Origin: Pirellulales bacterium
GTDB taxonomy: Bacteria; Planctomycetota; Planctomycetia; Pirellulales; JALHPA01
Reading direction: 5' to 3'
DNA: 64,000 nucleotides
Assembly: GCA_033762255.1 (NCBI GenBank)
Contig: JANRLT010000021.1
Span: 1 to 64,000 of the forward strand
Shown: piece after piece, positions 45,135-53,544 of the stretch
Numbering within the stretch: the first letter of the stretch is position 1
Layout: each line of letters starts with the position of its first letter
Notes under the pieces: generated by a model
Databases searched by the model: none
Told to the model about the DNA's origin: nothing
What the model saw: only the letters and a program-made list of their open reading frames with translations
Position numbers and translations under genes: made by a program

Positions 45135-45158
45135 CCCCCGCCGACTCCATTGGCGGGG
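45135..45158. repeat. CCCCGCC/GGCGGGG hairpin, copy 3
   Basis: CCCCGCCGA and TTGGCGGGG pair around CTCCA (one G-T wobble). It is a looser relative of the hairpins at 26193 and 27522 and stands 31 bases behind the zinc-ribbon gene, where it may terminate transcription, although only a short ATTTAT follows. Confidence 0.5.
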
Positions 45159-45239
45159 CTATTTATCGCTAGGCGAAATCCCGTGTGATGGCAATAGCGG
45201 AGGCCCTCTCTCAGAATCGTTCTGTGGCCTGGAATTCTT

Positions 45240-47099
45240 ATGGTTCTGACCTTTGCCGTTTTGATCTTGGTTTTTGGATTGCTGGCGTTTAGCCGGTTGA
45301 GCGCGGATGTCATCTTAATTGCCGGTGTTTTGGTTTTTTTGGTCGCGGGGACCATTTCGACCAAGGACGCTTTGGCGGGCCTAGCCAATGAGGGGCTGGT
45401 CTCGGTCGCGCTCTTGTACGTGGTCGGTGCCGGGATGCAGGATACCGGTGGGATGACCCTCATCGCCGAAAAGCTGCTCGGACGCCCCAAATCGTCCGAA
45501 GCCGCCGTGGTTCGGCTGATGACGCCAGTCGCGTTCCTCAGCGCGTTTATGAATAACACACCGCTCGTGGCGATGATGATCCCCGTCACGGCCGACTGGG
45601 CCAAGCAAAACCGCATCCCCGTCTCTAAACTGATGATGCCCCTCAGCTTTGCCGCGATCCTGGGGGGAGTTTGCACGCTCGTGGGGACTAGCACCAATCT
45701 GGTTGTCAGTGGGCTAGTAACCGAAGCGCACAAGGTTCAGTCAGAAGCGTTTGCGCAGGGTAAACTTTCCGCGATCACACTTCCCGCGGGATTGGGGTTT
45801 TTGGATATTACCTGGGTGGGGGTGCCAGTCTGCGCGGCGGGAATTTTGTTTTTGGCCCTGACCAGTCGCTGGCTATTGCCAAATCGCGTCCCGCCGATCG
45901 ATACGACGGCCGACGCCCGGGAGTATACAGTGGACATGCTAGTCCCCCCCGAGAGCGCGCTGGTGGGGAAATCGATTGAGGAAGCGGGGCTGCGGCATTT
46001 GCCGGGGGTCTTTTTGGCCGAAATCCAGCGGAACGAATTTGTGATACCCGCCGTGGCCCCGCAGGAACGACTGCAGGCCGGCGACCGGTTGGTGTTTGTG
46101 GGGATTGTGGATTCGGTTATCGATTTGCGCAAAATCCGCGGTCTGGTTCCCGCCACCAATCAAGTCAAAAAAATCTCCACGCCCTCCCTAGACCGCTGTT
46201 TGATCGAGGCCGTGGTCTCTAACAGCAGTCCGCTATTGGGCCAGACCATTCGCGATGCCAAATTTCGCACCCGGTATAACGCCGTGGTGCTGGCCGTGGC
46301 CCGCAATGGCGAACGAATCAAGAAAAAGATCGGCGATATTGTACTCGAGCCAGGGGATACGCTTCTCATCGAGGCGCATCCCTCTTTTGCCGATGCGCAG
46401 CGCCGCAGCCGCGATTTCTTTTTGGTGTCGCGGGTCGAAGACTCCACCCCCGTCCAGCACGAACGAGCCGGAGTGGCAATCCTGATTCTGTTTTTGCTGG
46501 TGGTGGGCCTGATATTGGAATCCTCGTGGGATACACTGCAACCGTGGTTGGGACTGCCGCCGCAGTGGCAATTTCCATCCTTAATCACGCTGATTTTAGT
46601 CGCGGGGACGGCGATGCTGCTCACCGGCTGCACCACCATCGCGCAGGCTCGCCGCAGCATGGACTGGGAAGTCATTTTGTCCATTGCCGCGTCGTTTGCC
46701 CTGGCCAAAGCCCTGGAAAAAAGCGGCGCCGCGCAGTTTTTGGGCGAATCGATCAATCAAATGGGGGGAGGGAGCGATTGGGTAACTTTGGCAATTGTCT
46801 ATTTTGTCACGCTGTTTGTGACAGAGCTGGTGACCAATAACGCCGCCGCGGCGCTCATGTTTCCCCTGGCTCTGCAGACTGCCGACGCCGCGGGAATGCA
46901 GACGATGCCATTTATTATTGCCATTATGATCGCCGCCAGTTGCGGCTTTGCCACGCCAATCGGCTATCAGACAAATCTGATGGTCTATGGCCCCGGTGGC
47001 TACAAATTTAGCGATTACTTAAAAATCGGGATTCCCTTGGATATCTTGGTGGGAATTGTCACGATCTTGGTCATCCCCTGGGTTTATCCCTTACGATAA
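45240..47099 (+). CDS. SLC13-type anion permease with two RCK_C domains
   Basis: A 619-residue transporter. The N-terminal (about 1-205) and C-terminal (about 405-619) membrane halves form the divalent anion:Na+ / ArsB-like fold; FMNNTPLVAMMIPV and GTSTNLVVSG in the first half and ELVTNNAAAALMFP and GYQTNLMVYGPGGY in the second are the paired substrate motifs. Between the halves lie two TrkA-C/RCK_C domains (about 225-305 and 310-395; SALVGKSIEEAGLR and SPLLGQTIRDAKFR), which bind small ligands and gate transport in related proteins. Sulfate or another oxyanion is the likely substrate. Confidence 0.9.
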   Translation: MVLTFAVLILVFGLLAFSRLSADVILIAGVLVFLVAGTISTKDALAGLANEGLVSVALLYVVGAGMQDTGGMTLIAEKLLGRPKSSEAAVVRLMTPVAFLSAFMNNTPLVAMMIPVTADWAKQNRIPVSKLMMPLSFAAILGGVCTLVGTSTNLVVSGLVTEAHKVQSEAFAQGKLSAITLPAGLGFLDITWVGVPVCAAGILFLALTSRWLLPNRVPPIDTTADAREYTVDMLVPPESALVGKSIEEAGLRHLPGVFLAEIQRNEFVIPAVAPQERLQAGDRLVFVGIVDSVIDLRKIRGLVPATNQVKKISTPSLDRCLIEAVVSNSSPLLGQTIRDAKFRTRYNAVVLAVARNGERIKKKIGDIVLEPGDTLLIEAHPSFADAQRRSRDFFLVSRVEDSTPVQHERAGVAILILFLLVVGLILESSWDTLQPWLGLPPQWQFPSLITLILVAGTAMLLTGCTTIAQARRSMDWEVILSIAASFALAKALEKSGAAQFLGESINQMGGGSDWVTLAIVYFVTLFVTELVTNNAAAALMFPLALQTADAAGMQTMPFIIAIMIAASCGFATPIGYQTNLMVYGPGGYKFSDYLKIGIPLDILVGIVTILVIPWVYPLR

Positions 47100-47134
47100 A
47101 TCAACTGTTTTTAGCCAGTCAACGTAATCATTTC

Positions 47135-47251
47135 ATGGCACGCTGGCCCCGCACTACCTGGACCACTATTTACACATACGGCACAATGTTTGTGCTGTTT
47201 CCGCTTTTGTGTTGGCTGGCTTACGCCTGGGTGCGAGGTTGGATTTTTTAA
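47135..47251 (+). CDS. 38-residue single-pass membrane peptide
   Basis: A short frame starting at ATG 47135, 35 bases behind the permease stop. It has a basic start (MARWPRTTWTT), one hydrophobic helix (about residues 12-31, YGTMFVLFPLLCWLAYAW) and a short RGWIF end. Trp- and Tyr-rich ends of the helix fit a membrane-embedded peptide. It could be a regulator of the permease. No ribosome-binding site is evident and it is too short for family assignment, so it remains tentative. Confidence 0.45.
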   Translation: MARWPRTTWTTIYTYGTMFVLFPLLCWLAYAWVRGWIF

Positions 47252-47261
47252 GTAATAACGT

Positions 47262-47320
47262 AGCAGGCAGCGTCCCGCTGTCAGAGCGTTCGTAGCAGGC
47301 AGCGTCCCGCTGCCGTGAGC
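47262..47320. repeat. Two GTAGCAGGCAGCG repeat fragments
   Basis: GTAGCAGGCAGCGTCCCGCT occurs twice (about 47262 and 47292), 30 bases apart, a truncated form of the elements at 32371-32685. The rest of the gap to 47490 holds no gene. Confidence 0.75.
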
Positions 47321-47489
47321 ATTTTGCCAAACGCCATTATTACAGGAATAACCCTTTTCAATGCAATTCATTCGGCACCTGGAAGATGCCACCTACTATA
47401 TTATTTACAATTTGGCATGATTTTTTCTTACAAGTTTCCGCCAAGAGGTGCATTTTGACTAAAGAGAAAAATCCAACGGAGCGGCAACT

Positions 47490-48908
47490 ATGAACATCGA
47501 TCTGGTGGACATAACCCAAATTTTACAAGAAACCAGCCAGAACCGCTTGCTAACGCATTGGCAAATGCTTGCCGGACCACAACAGGAAAGCCTTGCCCGG
47601 CAGTTGGCCGCCGTGGATTTGCGGCAATTGGTCGCGGCATGGAAAAACCGCGCCGCTAGCCAGGACTGGCGGGCCCTCGCAGCCGCCAGCCAGCCCCCCG
47701 CCGCCTTTCGGCTTCCCCCTGCGCAAAACCCCTGGAATACCACCCAGGCCCGGCAGGCGGGCCGTTCCGCCTTGAGCGCCGGACAAGTGGGCGTCCTGCT
47801 GGTCGCCGGAGGCCAAGGTACACGCCTGGGTAGCGATCTGCCTAAGGGAATGTTTCCCATCGGCCCGGTGACGGGAGCATCGCTCTACCAATGGCTGCTG
47901 ATGGGAGTTCTGGCCGCGCGCCGCCGCGCGGGTCGATCGATTCCCTTATGGATCATGACCAGTCCCGCCACCCATGCCCCAACGGCGGATTTTTTGGCCA
48001 AGGAACAAAATTTTGGCCTGCCGCGGGGGGATGTACAACTCTTTAGCCAGGGGACCTTGCCGGCTTTGGACTTGGCCACGGGAGAATTGCTGTTGGCGGG
48101 ACCGGATCGACTGGCGCTGAGCCCGGATGGGCATGGGGGGTTATTAAACGCTTTTGCAAATTCCGGGGGCTTGGCCGAGGCCGAGGACCGCGGGCTAAAG
48201 TACCTGTTTTATATGCAAGTCGATAATCCGCTGGTAAGCGTGGCTGATCCCACCTTTTTGGGCTATCACATCCTCAGCGGGTCGGAAATGTCCACGCAGG
48301 TCATTGCCAAGCGGGGACCACTGGAAAAAGTGGGGAACGTGGTCACCTGCGAGGGACGAACCCGCATCATCGAATATAGCGATCTCCCCCCTGACCTGGC
48401 GGAACGGACCACGGCCACCGGAGAGCCGGTCTTTTGGGCGGGAAGCATCGCCGTGCATGTGCTGGACGTGGCATTCTTGCGGAGAATGACTGAGATCCCC
48501 GACGCCCTGCCGCTGCATGTGGCCCAAAAGAAGGTGTCTTATTGGGATCCCAGCCGGGGAGAGGTGGCTCCGGACGCACCCAACGCCTGCAAGTTTGAGC
48601 GGTTTATCTTTGACCTGTTGCCGCAGGCGCGGGAAGCGATCGTGATGGAAGTGGACCGGGCGGAGCATTTTGCCCCGGTAAAAAATAGCAATAACGAGGA
48701 ATTCGACACGCCGCGAACGGTCCAAGCGCAGATGCGGTCGAACTTTTGCCGGTGGCTGGCGGAATGCGGCGTGACCGTGCCGGAAGAAACAGTCGTGGAA
48801 ATATCCCCCCTGGTCGCCACGAATGCCGAAGAACTAGCCACGTGGCTGCAGGCTCATCCGCTGGAAAACTCAGCAGTTACCTCTTCGCCGTTGTTACTAA
48901 AAGAATAA
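47490..48908 (+). CDS. UDPGP-type nucleotidyltransferase (UDP-HexNAc or UDP-glucose pyrophosphorylase)
   Basis: A 472-residue enzyme of the UDPGP family, which makes UDP-sugars from UTP and a sugar 1-phosphate. The nucleotide-binding motif GGQGTRLGSDLPKGMFPI is near residue 110, followed by a PLWIMTS strand, SPDGHGGLLNAF near 210, the metal-site LFYMQVDNPL near 240 and the K in HVAQKKVSYWD near 350. The arrangement is closer to eukaryotic-type UAP1/AGX than to bacterial GlmU, so UDP-N-acetylhexosamine is the favoured product, by inference. GGAG stands eight bases before the ATG. Confidence 0.88.
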   Translation: MNIDLVDITQILQETSQNRLLTHWQMLAGPQQESLARQLAAVDLRQLVAAWKNRAASQDWRALAAASQPPAAFRLPPAQNPWNTTQARQAGRSALSAGQVGVLLVAGGQGTRLGSDLPKGMFPIGPVTGASLYQWLLMGVLAARRRAGRSIPLWIMTSPATHAPTADFLAKEQNFGLPRGDVQLFSQGTLPALDLATGELLLAGPDRLALSPDGHGGLLNAFANSGGLAEAEDRGLKYLFYMQVDNPLVSVADPTFLGYHILSGSEMSTQVIAKRGPLEKVGNVVTCEGRTRIIEYSDLPPDLAERTTATGEPVFWAGSIAVHVLDVAFLRRMTEIPDALPLHVAQKKVSYWDPSRGEVAPDAPNACKFERFIFDLLPQAREAIVMEVDRAEHFAPVKNSNNEEFDTPRTVQAQMRSNFCRWLAECGVTVPEETVVEISPLVATNAEELATWLQAHPLENSAVTSSPLLLKE

Positions 48909-48938
48909 TAATAACCAAGTAATTTCGCGCTCACGAAC

Positions 48939-49313
48939 ATGTTCAAAATCGAGCACAAGACCGATCCTGTATTGCCGTGGGAACGGTTTTTATGGCGGCT
49001 GTTTCTGAGCTTTAGTCTGGGTCTTACTTTGATTTTTATCTCTTTATTGGTGGGAATGTGGGGTTATCACGTATTTGAGGGTCAGAATTGGATCGATTCT
49101 TTTTTGAACGCGTCGATGATCCTTTCCGGCATGGGACCGTTATGGAATCCCCAAACCGAACAGGGGAAAGTATTTGCCGGCATTTACGCGCTCTATAGCG
49201 GTTTTGCGGTGTTGATTATCGCGGGGATCGCCTTTGGTCCACTGGTTCACCGCATGCTGCATATTTTGCATGTCGACGAGCAAGATGTGGAGGCCGTGGA
49301 GCAACCTCGATAA
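48939..49313 (+). CDS. Two-helix pore-loop-like membrane protein
   Basis: A 124-residue protein with two membrane helices (about 20-45 and 80-105) around a short hydrophobic re-entrant-like segment (NWIDSFLNASMILSGMGPL). This is the layout of a two-helix K+ channel pore, but the TVGYG selectivity motif is replaced by SGMGPL. The C-terminal tail is cytoplasmic with His, Asp and Glu. Similar small proteins are known in many bacteria without function. It starts 30 bases behind the pyrophosphorylase and is probably co-transcribed with it. Confidence 0.7.
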   Translation: MFKIEHKTDPVLPWERFLWRLFLSFSLGLTLIFISLLVGMWGYHVFEGQNWIDSFLNASMILSGMGPLWNPQTEQGKVFAGIYALYSGFAVLIIAGIAFGPLVHRMLHILHVDEQDVEAVEQPR

Positions 49314-49382
49314 ATTCGCGAGGTGCGGGATAAACTGATTTTCAAAAAAACTCAATCCATACTTTTACAAAAGAAATGTAAT

Positions 49383-49466
49383 TGCGGGAAACAGGATTTG
49401 AACCTGCACGGTGTTGCCACCGCCAGCCCCTCAAGCTGGTGCGTCTGCCAATTCCGCCATTCCCGC
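49383..49466 (-). tRNA. tRNA-Leu (GAG)
   Basis: Folds as a class II tRNA: acceptor stem GCGGGAA/TTCCCGC, D arm with TGGCAGA, anticodon stem CCAGC/GCTGG with loop TTGAGGG (anticodon GAG), a variable arm of the leucine type and T arm GGTTCAAATCC. The discriminator base is A; the CCA end is not encoded. It reads CUC and CUU codons. Confidence 0.95.
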
Positions 49467-49752
49467 TCAGCAGAAATTACCAAATAAATTCCACCTGCCA
49501 CATATAAAACCTCTTTATAATGTAACATTCCGCGCAGCCATTCGCAAGCTGGCTATTTTTGCCGCGCTCCTATCGACAAGCCGATGACTGGCGGGGTTCG
49601 CGGCAATTTTTTGCCACGATTGGCAATTGCCAAATTCAGCGAACCTGGCTCCAACATTCTTCCACCATTCTCCAACTTTATCCATTCCGCCATCGTCGCG
49701 CCAACGAGCCGCAATCGCCAATGGCGGAAAACTTTCACTTATTTTCTTCATA

Positions 49753-51231
49753 ATGCATCAGCTCATTCCCACCGGTGCGGCCACGGCTATTTTGCCCACG
49801 GGCGACACGCGTCCGATCACGGTCATCGGCAACGAGGCGATCCGCCAGACCTTTGACGAAAAATGCCTGCAGCAGGCGGTCAATTCGCGGCTGGCCCCCG
49901 GCGTGACCGATCTGGTCCTTAATCCCGACGGCCATTGCGGCTATGGGGCGCCCATCGGCTGCGTGCTGGTCTCCCCTTCGCATGTTTATCCCGGCCCCGT
50001 GGGCGTGGATATCAAATGCTCCATGAGTTTGTTGCAACTGGACCTGCCGGCGGAGGCCATCGCCGACCGCGTGACCCGCCGCGCTCTGATTGACGCCCTG
50101 GGGGAGCGGCTTCCCACCGGGGCGGGACGCGGCCAGCGCCATGTTAAAAAAGCCCGGCGATTTCCCCTGGCCGCTGGCAAAGAGGCCCTCATGTTCGGCG
50201 CGACCGCCGCCGTTTGCGAGCAATTGGGCATTCCCGCGCATTGGGCCGCGCGCTGCGAGGACGCCAGCCATGTCGGCCATGACGACACGGCGGCCCCGCT
50301 GGCGGAGCGGTTGGAGTGGCATTTGCGCCAAGGGACGCTGAATGACTTTGGCAACAAGGTCTCTCAGATGGGGTCCTACGGAGGCGGCAACCACTTTGGA
50401 GAGTGTGAAGTTGTCCGCTTCGTGGACAGCCCCCGCGCACGGCAGGCGGCCGAGGTTTTTGGCTTGCTCGATGGCAAAGTCGCGTTCTTGTCGCACTGCG
50501 GTTCGCGGGGGATTGGCCATAACTTGGCCATGCATCAATTTCGCGCGCTGCAAACCAAGTTTGCCAACTGGGACATTCCCCTGCCGGGAAACGACCGCGA
50601 ACTGGTTTATGCACCGTTAGGGACGCCCGAGGCAAACGCCTACCTGGACGACATGGCCCTGGGGGCCAACTTTGCCACGCTGAACCATTTGCTGATCAAT
50701 TCGCTGGTGCACGAGGCCTTTGCCGAGATTTTTCCCGGCATTAAAGCCGAACTGGTGTACTTTATCAGCCATAACATCGCTCGCAAGGAAATCGTCAATA
50801 ACCAACCCGCTTGGGTGCATCGCAAGGGGGCCACGCGCGCCTTTCCGGCGGGGCATTTTGCCTTGGCCAATACGCCCTACGCGCAGACGGGGCACCCGAT
50901 TTTACTTCCGGGAAATCCGCAAGCGGGATCGAGCGTGATGGTGGCGGAGCCTGGGGCAGAAGTCAGTTGCTACAGCGTCAACCACGGCGCGGGACGGGCG
51001 ATGGGGCGCAAGGCGGCGATTCGCAACCTGGATCAGCGAGCCATTGATGAGTCGTTTGACAAGCTGGACATTTTGACTAATTGTCGGCAGTACCCGCGCG
51101 ACGAAGCCCCCGCCGCGTATAAGGATTTTGAGCAGGTGCTGGATTCAGTCAAGTCCGCCGGTCTGGCCAGCGAGGTCGCCCGCCTGCACGCCCGCTTTGT
51201 CATGAAGGATACGGATAAGGCGGACGATTAA
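49753..51231 (+). CDS. rtcB: RNA-splicing ligase RtcB family protein
   Basis: A 492-residue GTP- and Mn2+-dependent RNA ligase that joins 2',3'-cyclic phosphate ends to 5'-OH ends in tRNA splicing or RNA repair. Motifs: GYGAPIGCVL, the metal-binding Cys in GVDIKCSM, GSYGGGNHFGE, the His in HCGSRGIGHNL, and the guanylylated His in YSVNHGAGRAMGRK. The usual GSLGxGNHF reads GSYGGGNHF. The ATG at 49753 has no clear ribosome-binding site; a longer frame begins at 49627 but is unlike the family. It follows a tRNA-Leu gene on the opposite strand. Confidence 0.92.
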   Translation: MHQLIPTGAATAILPTGDTRPITVIGNEAIRQTFDEKCLQQAVNSRLAPGVTDLVLNPDGHCGYGAPIGCVLVSPSHVYPGPVGVDIKCSMSLLQLDLPAEAIADRVTRRALIDALGERLPTGAGRGQRHVKKARRFPLAAGKEALMFGATAAVCEQLGIPAHWAARCEDASHVGHDDTAAPLAERLEWHLRQGTLNDFGNKVSQMGSYGGGNHFGECEVVRFVDSPRARQAAEVFGLLDGKVAFLSHCGSRGIGHNLAMHQFRALQTKFANWDIPLPGNDRELVYAPLGTPEANAYLDDMALGANFATLNHLLINSLVHEAFAEIFPGIKAELVYFISHNIARKEIVNNQPAWVHRKGATRAFPAGHFALANTPYAQTGHPILLPGNPQAGSSVMVAEPGAEVSCYSVNHGAGRAMGRKAAIRNLDQRAIDESFDKLDILTNCRQYPRDEAPAAYKDFEQVLDSVKSAGLASEVARLHARFVMKDTDKADD

Positions 51232-51311
51232 GCGTCAGCCAGCGTGGCACGGACGCACGGGGCACGGACTTTAGTCCGTCGGCAAAAGATGGGTGTCCCT
51301 ATGAGTTGGTT

Positions 51312-51425
51312 GTAGCGGATGAATCGGGCCGTTGGCGCTTTCATTTGTTACTTCCCATTGACCTGGGGCGGCGCTGCGTTTCCCTAGGCTGGGATGGTTG
51401 GGCCTTTGGCCCACCGATAGGTAGT
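51312..51425. repeat. Intergenic repeat, copy A (before the ceramidase-like gene)
   Basis: GCGGATGAATCGGGC, then CCTGGGGCGGCGCTGCG, then TAGGCTGGGATGGTTGGGCC and TTTGGCCC, in that order. The same order of modules occurs inverted behind the next gene at 53286-53435. Before it, ACGGAC-TTTA-GTCCGT (51264-51279) is a possible rtcB terminator. No gene seen in 51232-51626. Confidence 0.7.
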
Positions 51426-51626
51426 TTAGGGTTCCTTTTGTGTCGCGTAGTGAATTTTTGTCACGGGTTAAAACCATCCCACTAGCAACACTAAGATTTA
51501 TGACACGCTCTGACGCAGAAAGCTACCAACCTGGTACGGGAATTGTTAAAATTATGTGAATCCGCGAGGGATATGCAATTCTTATGCGGATTTTCCACGC
51601 GATTCACTTTTCACACGCACGGTTCC

Positions 51627-53039
51627 ATGCTTTACAAATTATTACTGCTGGCGGCATTGGCGGGCACGCTGTTCTATCATCCCACCTCCGCCCGTGCCCT
51701 AGAAGTCGCCTTTGGCGAGGTGGATATCACTCCCAACCTGAACAGCGGCCGGCCTGTTTGGCTGGCCGGTTACGGCATGGGACGCAAGGCAACCGCCGTG
51801 CACGATCCAATTTTGGCCCGTTGCGTGTTAATCAAGGATGGCCAGTCCAAACTGGCGTTTGCCTGCGTTGATTTGATCGGCCTGCAATATCCCGAAGTCC
51901 AACGGATCCGCGCGGGCCTGGGGGATTATCAGTATGTGATGGTTAGCAGTAGCCATAGCCACGAAGGTCCGGATGTAATTGGTATTTGGGGGGCGAATCC
52001 CTTATCCCGCGGCGTCGATGACGAATATTTGCGGTTAGTCGTGGATAAAGTCACGGGCATGATCCGCGCCGCCGAAAAATCATTTACCCCCGCCGTGGCC
52101 TTGTATGGCACGGCCACCGACGAGACCCTGCTCAATGACAGCCGCCAGCCGCAAGTCAAGGATGGCGTGCTGCGGCTGGTCAAGTTTGTCGAACCCAACA
52201 GCCAAAAAACGCTCGGTCTGTGGGTGCAGTGGAATTGCCATCCCGAAGCGATGGGGGCCGATAATACCGAACTGACCGGCGATTTTTGCGCGACAACGGT
52301 GGCGGAACTGCGGGCCAAGCACCAATGCCCCGTGGCGTATTTTAGCGGAGCGGTGGGGGGACTACTGGCACCGCCGCGGGGGGGCCGGATCAAGGACGCC
52401 AACCAGCGCGAATTGCATGAAGGGGATTGGGAATATTCGCGAATTTATGGCCAGGAAGTGGCCAAACTGGCGGACGAAGCGGTCGCCGCCGCCCAGCCGA
52501 TTCAGCTAACACCGCTGGCGGTTTCGGCCAAACCCCTGTCGATACCCGTGGATAACGTGCTGTATCGCATGGCCCGCACGGCGCAGGTGCTAAAGCGTCC
52601 GGCGACAATTTGGAACGACAAACCGTATGAGCCGGGGCCGGAAGTGCTCAAAGACACGGGTAAGGAACGGATCGCCATGCTGACCGAGGTGGCGTACGTT
52701 CGGCTGGGAGATCTGCATGTGGCCTGCATCCCCGGAGAGTTGTATCCCGAACTGGTCTATGGCAAATACCAGGAACCGGCGGAAGCCAACGCCGACTTTC
52801 CCACGAGTAAGTTGGAGCCATCCGTCGCGGCAACGTTACCGGGGGACAAATGGCTCTGCATCGGCCTGGCCAACGATGAAGTGGGATACATCATTCCCCG
52901 GCGGCAATGGGACGATAAAGCCCCGTTTGCCTACGGCCGGGATAAATCCCAATATGGCGAGGTCAACAGTTGCGGACCGGAAACCGCGCCGCTACTAATG
53001 CAGGGGCTGATGGATTGCGTGCGCGCGGCGGGGAAGTAG
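51627..53039 (+). CDS. Secreted neutral/alkaline ceramidase-like protein
   Basis: A 470-residue exported protein with a signal peptide (hydrophobic residues 2-15, ending SARA near 24) and a domain resembling the N-terminal part of neutral/alkaline non-lysosomal ceramidase. The metal-site histidines are suggested by SSSHSHEGPD near residue 112 and VQWNCHPEAMG near 205; FGEVDITP at the mature start is also typical. True ceramidases have about 650-700 residues and a C-terminal beta domain that is absent here, so the substrate may be other than ceramide. The ATG at 51627 is used; ATG 51573 behind GAGGG would add 18 residues. Confidence 0.82.
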   Translation: MLYKLLLLAALAGTLFYHPTSARALEVAFGEVDITPNLNSGRPVWLAGYGMGRKATAVHDPILARCVLIKDGQSKLAFACVDLIGLQYPEVQRIRAGLGDYQYVMVSSSHSHEGPDVIGIWGANPLSRGVDDEYLRLVVDKVTGMIRAAEKSFTPAVALYGTATDETLLNDSRQPQVKDGVLRLVKFVEPNSQKTLGLWVQWNCHPEAMGADNTELTGDFCATTVAELRAKHQCPVAYFSGAVGGLLAPPRGGRIKDANQRELHEGDWEYSRIYGQEVAKLADEAVAAAQPIQLTPLAVSAKPLSIPVDNVLYRMARTAQVLKRPATIWNDKPYEPGPEVLKDTGKERIAMLTEVAYVRLGDLHVACIPGELYPELVYGKYQEPAEANADFPTSKLEPSVAATLPGDKWLCIGLANDEVGYIIPRRQWDDKAPFAYGRDKSQYGEVNSCGPETAPLLMQGLMDCVRAAGK

Positions 53040-53544
53040 TGTGGATTTAGCAGTCAGCTTTAGCCTCGGATAGGCACTGATGAAACCTAGCACGGGCTTT
53101 ACCCGTAACCTAAGGGATAAATTCAGCAGGCAATAGTACGCAGGTGACACTGATCGGACTGATTTTCGCTGATCAGAGGAAATTTTATTGAGGAGCAGCT
53201 TGAATCCAGACGTATTAGCTGATCTGAACTACTAACCGTTAAATTTTTAGCAGTGTGCGAAGATTATACTTTGCCCAAGCATGAGGGTGCCAAAGGCGTT
53301 TGATTCTTTGCGGGCCAACGGCCCGACCTACCCCAGCCGTGCTTGTTAGACTTGTGGCAAGCGCAGCGTCGCCCTAGGTAATTTGACCAATCAAATTAAT
53401 AGGGCCAAAGCCCCGATTCATCCGCTTTGACAAACAAATCAAGCTAAGTGTCCCTTGGATTACGAGCTTAGGCCCGAACTACGAAAATCCCTGTGAATTC
53501 GTAGCTAAAAACGAATTTGCTCTTACAAAAACCCAACCCCTGGC
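53040..53544. repeat. Intergenic region with inverted repeat copy B
   Basis: About 500 bases without a gene. On the minus strand 53286-53435 repeats the modules of copy A: GCGGATGAATCGGGGC, CCTAGGGCGACGCTGCG, GGCTGGGGTAGGTCGGGCC and GTTGGCCC. Copies A and B therefore flank the ceramidase-like gene in inverted orientation. The rest shows nothing recognisable. Confidence 0.65.

Noticed and set aside
44738-45733. Minus-strand frame of 331 codons opposite the zinc-ribbon and permease genes
   Set aside because: Composition fits an antisense shadow; both plus-strand genes have strong family motifs.
49735-50553. 272-codon minus-strand frame opposite rtcB
   Set aside because: Antisense to conserved RtcB motifs; high third-position GC makes such shadows common here.
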